From: Candidatus Daviesbacteria bacterium
Lineage (GTDB): Bacteria > Patescibacteriota > Microgenomatia > Daviesbacterales > UBA10151
NCBI GenBank assembly: GCA_016186985.1
Contig: JACPKO010000005.1
Coordinates: 1 to 5,864, forward strand
Direction of reading: 5' to 3'
DNA length: 5,864 nucleotides
Part shown: positions 4,815-5,864 of the stretch, piece after piece
How the letters are laid out: each line of letters starts with the position of its first letter
Position numbering within the stretch: position 1 is the stretch's first letter
Notes under the pieces: generated by a model
Told to the model about the DNA's origin: nothing
Databases searched by the model: none
What the model saw: only the letters and a program-made list of their open reading frames with translations
Position numbers and translations under genes: made by a program

Positions 4815-4854
4815 TTTAATTAGTTCCTAGTTCACAGTTAAATAGTGATTAGTT

Positions 4855-4883
4855 ATTTTATTTGAATTTGATTCAAAAAGCAA
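4855..4883 (-). promoter_or_regulatory. Candidate tuf promoter with a palindrome filling its spacer
   Basis: On the minus strand TTGCTT (4883-4878) and TAAAAT (4860-4855) are separated by exactly 17 bases. Transcription would start near 4848, giving a leader of about 34 bases. The 17-base spacer (4861-4877) is itself an inverted repeat, TTTGAAT and ATTCAAA around three bases, which is a natural place for a repressor to bind. The site lies just downstream of the terminator that ends the preceding toxin gene. Confidence 0.55.
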
Positions 4884-4926
4884 TAGCTGATCAATGAACC
4901 AATAACCCATAAATCATTTGGGCATT

Positions 4927-4951
4927 AAAAACCAGCTTTTACTGAAGCTGG
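4927..4951 (-). terminator. Intrinsic terminator after the RelE-type toxin gene
   Basis: On the minus strand CCAGCTT (4951-4945) pairs with AAGCTGG (4938-4932) around a six-base loop, directly followed by TTTTT (4931-4927). It lies 45 bases past the toxin stop and before the candidate tuf promoter. It should end the toxin-antitoxin transcript and any read-through from fusA, uncoupling tuf from the str operon promoter. Confidence 0.75.
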
Positions 4952-4995
4952 ACTGGAGAATAATACTAAATGTTTTTCAAAAATGCAACAGCCAG

Positions 4996-5250
4996 TTATT
5001 TATATACAACACTTCTATGTTTTGCTGAAAGAATAATAACTTTTTTATCTTTGAAATTGATCAGATAGAGTATTCTATAAACGCCTACCCTGTAGGAATA
5101 TCTGTTCGTCAGTTCTTCACCAAGGAGTTTTCCTACGAGCGGATCTTCTTTGATCTCCAAAAATATTTCATTTAGCGCTTGTTGTAGATGAAGTTTGGAA
5201 ATTAACTTAATCTGTTTTTCAGCTTTTTTGGAAATTACTATTTTATACAT
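4996..5250 (-). CDS. RelE/ParE-type toxin
   Basis: The 84-residue protein opens M-Y-K-I-V-I-S-K-K-A-E-K-Q-I (residues 1-14), then has two helices, D-P-L-V-G-K-L-L and the core strands Y-S-Y-R-V-G-V-Y-R-I-L-Y-L-I, and ends I-L-S-A-K-H-R-S-V-V-Y-K. This matches the RelE/ParE superfamily in length and in the R-V-G-x-Y-R-x-x-Y and H-R-x-x-V-Y motifs. The positive residues K, H and R near the C terminus fit an mRNA interferase of the RelE kind, which cuts mRNA in the ribosomal A site; a ParE-like gyrase inhibitor is less likely but not excluded. The start lies inside the antitoxin gene (eight-base overlap), implying coupled translation. It sits between fusA and tuf, two translation factor genes that are normally adjacent. 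Confidence 0.87.
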   Translation of the reverse strand: MYKIVISKKAEKQIKLISKLHLQQALNEIFLEIKEDPLVGKLLGEELTNRYSYRVGVYRILYLINFKDKKVIILSAKHRSVVYK

Positions 5251-5518
5251 CCCAGCCGAGTTCTTTTTTTACTTCTTCCCAGTCTTTAACCCTGCCTGCT
5301 TTTACATCTTCTTCAGCTTCTTTGATCTCTCTCATAAGCTTTTTATCTGAGAGAATTTCCAAGGTTTCCTGCATTGATTCGTACTCATCTATAGATAGTA
5401 AAATCGCAGCTGGAGAACCTTTGACTGTAATAATATACTCATTCAATTTTCTCTTAGCATTGTTAACAAGAGTAGGTAAGTTAATTCTGGCTTCAGTAAT
5501 AGGTAAAGTTTTAATCAT
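5243..5518 (-). CDS. Phd/YefM-type antitoxin
   Basis: From the ATG at 5518 the protein has 91 residues and starts MIKTLPITEARINLPTLV, the usual opening of this family (short strand, then E-A-R-x-N-L helix). It continues with Y-I-I-T-V-K-G-S-P-A-A-I-L-L-S-I-D-E-Y-E-S-M, the typical end of the DNA-binding domain. The C-terminal part (about 50-91) is charged and helical and ends W-E-E-V-K-K-E-L-G-W-D-V; in this family it wraps the toxin. A TTG at 5545 would add nine residues, but that stretch is the promoter and operator, so I reject it. The -10 lies six bases before the ATG, which suggests a leaderless mRNA. By precedent it binds the upstream palindrome alone or with the toxin to repress the operon. 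Confidence 0.87.
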   Translation of the reverse strand: MIKTLPITEARINLPTLVNNAKRKLNEYIITVKGSPAAILLSIDEYESMQETLEILSDKKLMREIKEAEEDVKAGRVKDWEEVKKELGWDV

Positions 5519-5524
5519 AATTAG

Positions 5525-5553
5525 ATAATACAGAATTCTGTACAAAAAGACAA
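5525..5553 (-). promoter_or_regulatory. Promoter and palindromic operator of the Phd-RelE type operon
   Basis: On the minus strand TTGTCT (5553-5548) and TATTAT (5530-5525) are separated by exactly 17 bases. A perfect 14-bp palindrome, TACAGAATTCTGTA (5529-5542), covers most of the spacer and the first two bases of the -10, an ideal place for an autorepressor. The antitoxin ATG follows the -10 by six bases. Confidence 0.75.
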
Positions 5554-5570
5554 TCAGAAGGTTGGCTGAT
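5544..5570 (-). terminator. Weak terminator-like hairpin after fusA
   Basis: On the minus strand ATCAG (5570-5566) and CTGAT (5557-5553) pair around eight bases, followed by TGTCTTTTT (5552-5544). The stem has only five pairs and its tail overlaps the -35 of the antitoxin promoter, so its role in ending fusA transcripts is doubtful. Confidence 0.25.
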
Positions 5571-5589
5571 AAGAAAATCTATACCTCAA

Positions 5590-5864
5590 TTAGTGTTCTA
5601 CTCTTCCGGTGAAGCCTGAGGCTGCTATGACTTTTTGGGTAATTTGGGAAGGAACCGGTTCGTAGTGGGACGGTTCAATGTAAGCTGTTGCCCGGCCCTG
5701 GGACATGGAACGGATGGCTGTAATATAGCCGCCGAGTTCTGCTAAGGGAACTAATGCATTAATGATTGAGGCGTTACCCCGCTTTTCCGTACCTAAAATT
5801 TGCGCGCGTTTACTAGACAGATCCCCAATCAAATCCCCCATAAAATCTTCAGGCGAGGAAACTT
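5590..5864 (-). CDS. fusA: Elongation factor G, C-terminal part; 5' end outside the window
   Basis: The minus-strand frame is open from the window edge to the TAA at 5590, about 90 residues beginning V-S-S-P-E-D-F-M-G-D-L-I-G-D-L-S. This is the start of EF-G domain V (family: VE.PEE..G.V.GDL..RRG), which continues with I-N-A-L-V-P-L-A-E-L-G-G-Y-I-T-A-I-R-S-M-S-Q-G-R-A and the final helix with Y-E-P-V-P. An internal ATG at 5841 is not the start: the conserved P-E-D-F lies before it. EF-G drives ribosome translocation by GTP hydrolysis and acts in recycling. The catalytic G domain is outside. The next gene would normally be tuf; here a toxin-antitoxin pair comes first. Confidence 0.95.
   Translation of the reverse strand, partial: VSSPEDFMGDLIGDLSSKRAQILGTEKRGNASIINALVPLAELGGYITAIRSMSQGRATAYIEPSHYEPVPSQITQKVIAASGFTGRVEH

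Noticed and set aside
5519..5545. Upstream TTG start for the Phd/YefM-type antitoxin
   Set aside because: The added nine codons are the -10 box and the operator palindrome.
5839..5841. ATG at 5841 as the start of a short gene
   Set aside because: The conserved EF-G domain V sequence continues upstream to the window edge, so this is an internal Met of a partial gene.

Overview
The window is an AT-rich bacterial segment carrying the junction of the str and S10 ribosomal operons, read almost entirely on the minus strand. In transcription order (right to left) it holds the 3' end of fusA (EF-G), tuf (EF-Tu), rpsJ (uS10), rplC (uL3), rplD (uL4) and the 5' end of rplW (uL23). The gene order is classical. 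The proteins are divergent: uL3 has an acidic tail, uL4 is extended at both ends, and the uS10 loop is altered. Shine-Dalgarno sequences are hard to find and two promoters look leaderless. Together this suggests an uncultivated small-genome lineage such as the Candidate Phyla Radiation (Patescibacteria, perhaps Microgenomates). That placement is inference; no rRNA or other decisive marker is present.

The striking feature is how often the conserved operon is interrupted. A Phd/YefM-RelE type toxin-antitoxin pair sits between fusA and tuf, on the same strand, with its own promoter, palindromic operator and terminator. A bS23-like four-helix-bundle gene (the family named for 23S rRNA intervening sequences) sits between tuf and rpsJ and is bounded by an identical 16-bp direct repeat. 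A ribbon-helix-helix/PIN-domain toxin-antitoxin pair sits between rpsJ and rplC on the opposite strand. Every insertion lies in a gene junction and leaves the housekeeping frames intact.

The PIN pair cuts rplC-rplD-rplW off from rpsJ, so these three genes need their own promoter. The gap between rplC and the antitoxin contains a candidate minus-strand promoter back to back with an excellent plus-strand promoter. About 10 bases before the rplC start codon the leader carries a terminator-like hairpin with a U-tract, a possible attenuator. rplC, rplD and rplW are then joined by one-base TAATG overlaps, which implies translational coupling.

The rplD gene carries two copies of an inverted array of 9-bp units, one at each end of the reading frame. 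They encode low-complexity tripeptide repeats (such as K-V-S and Q-V-P, then D-T-L and G-T-R) that flank a normal uL4 core. This resembles in principle the palindromic elements that insert in frame into Rickettsia genes, but the sequence is not one I recognise. It is the best candidate here for an undescribed element.
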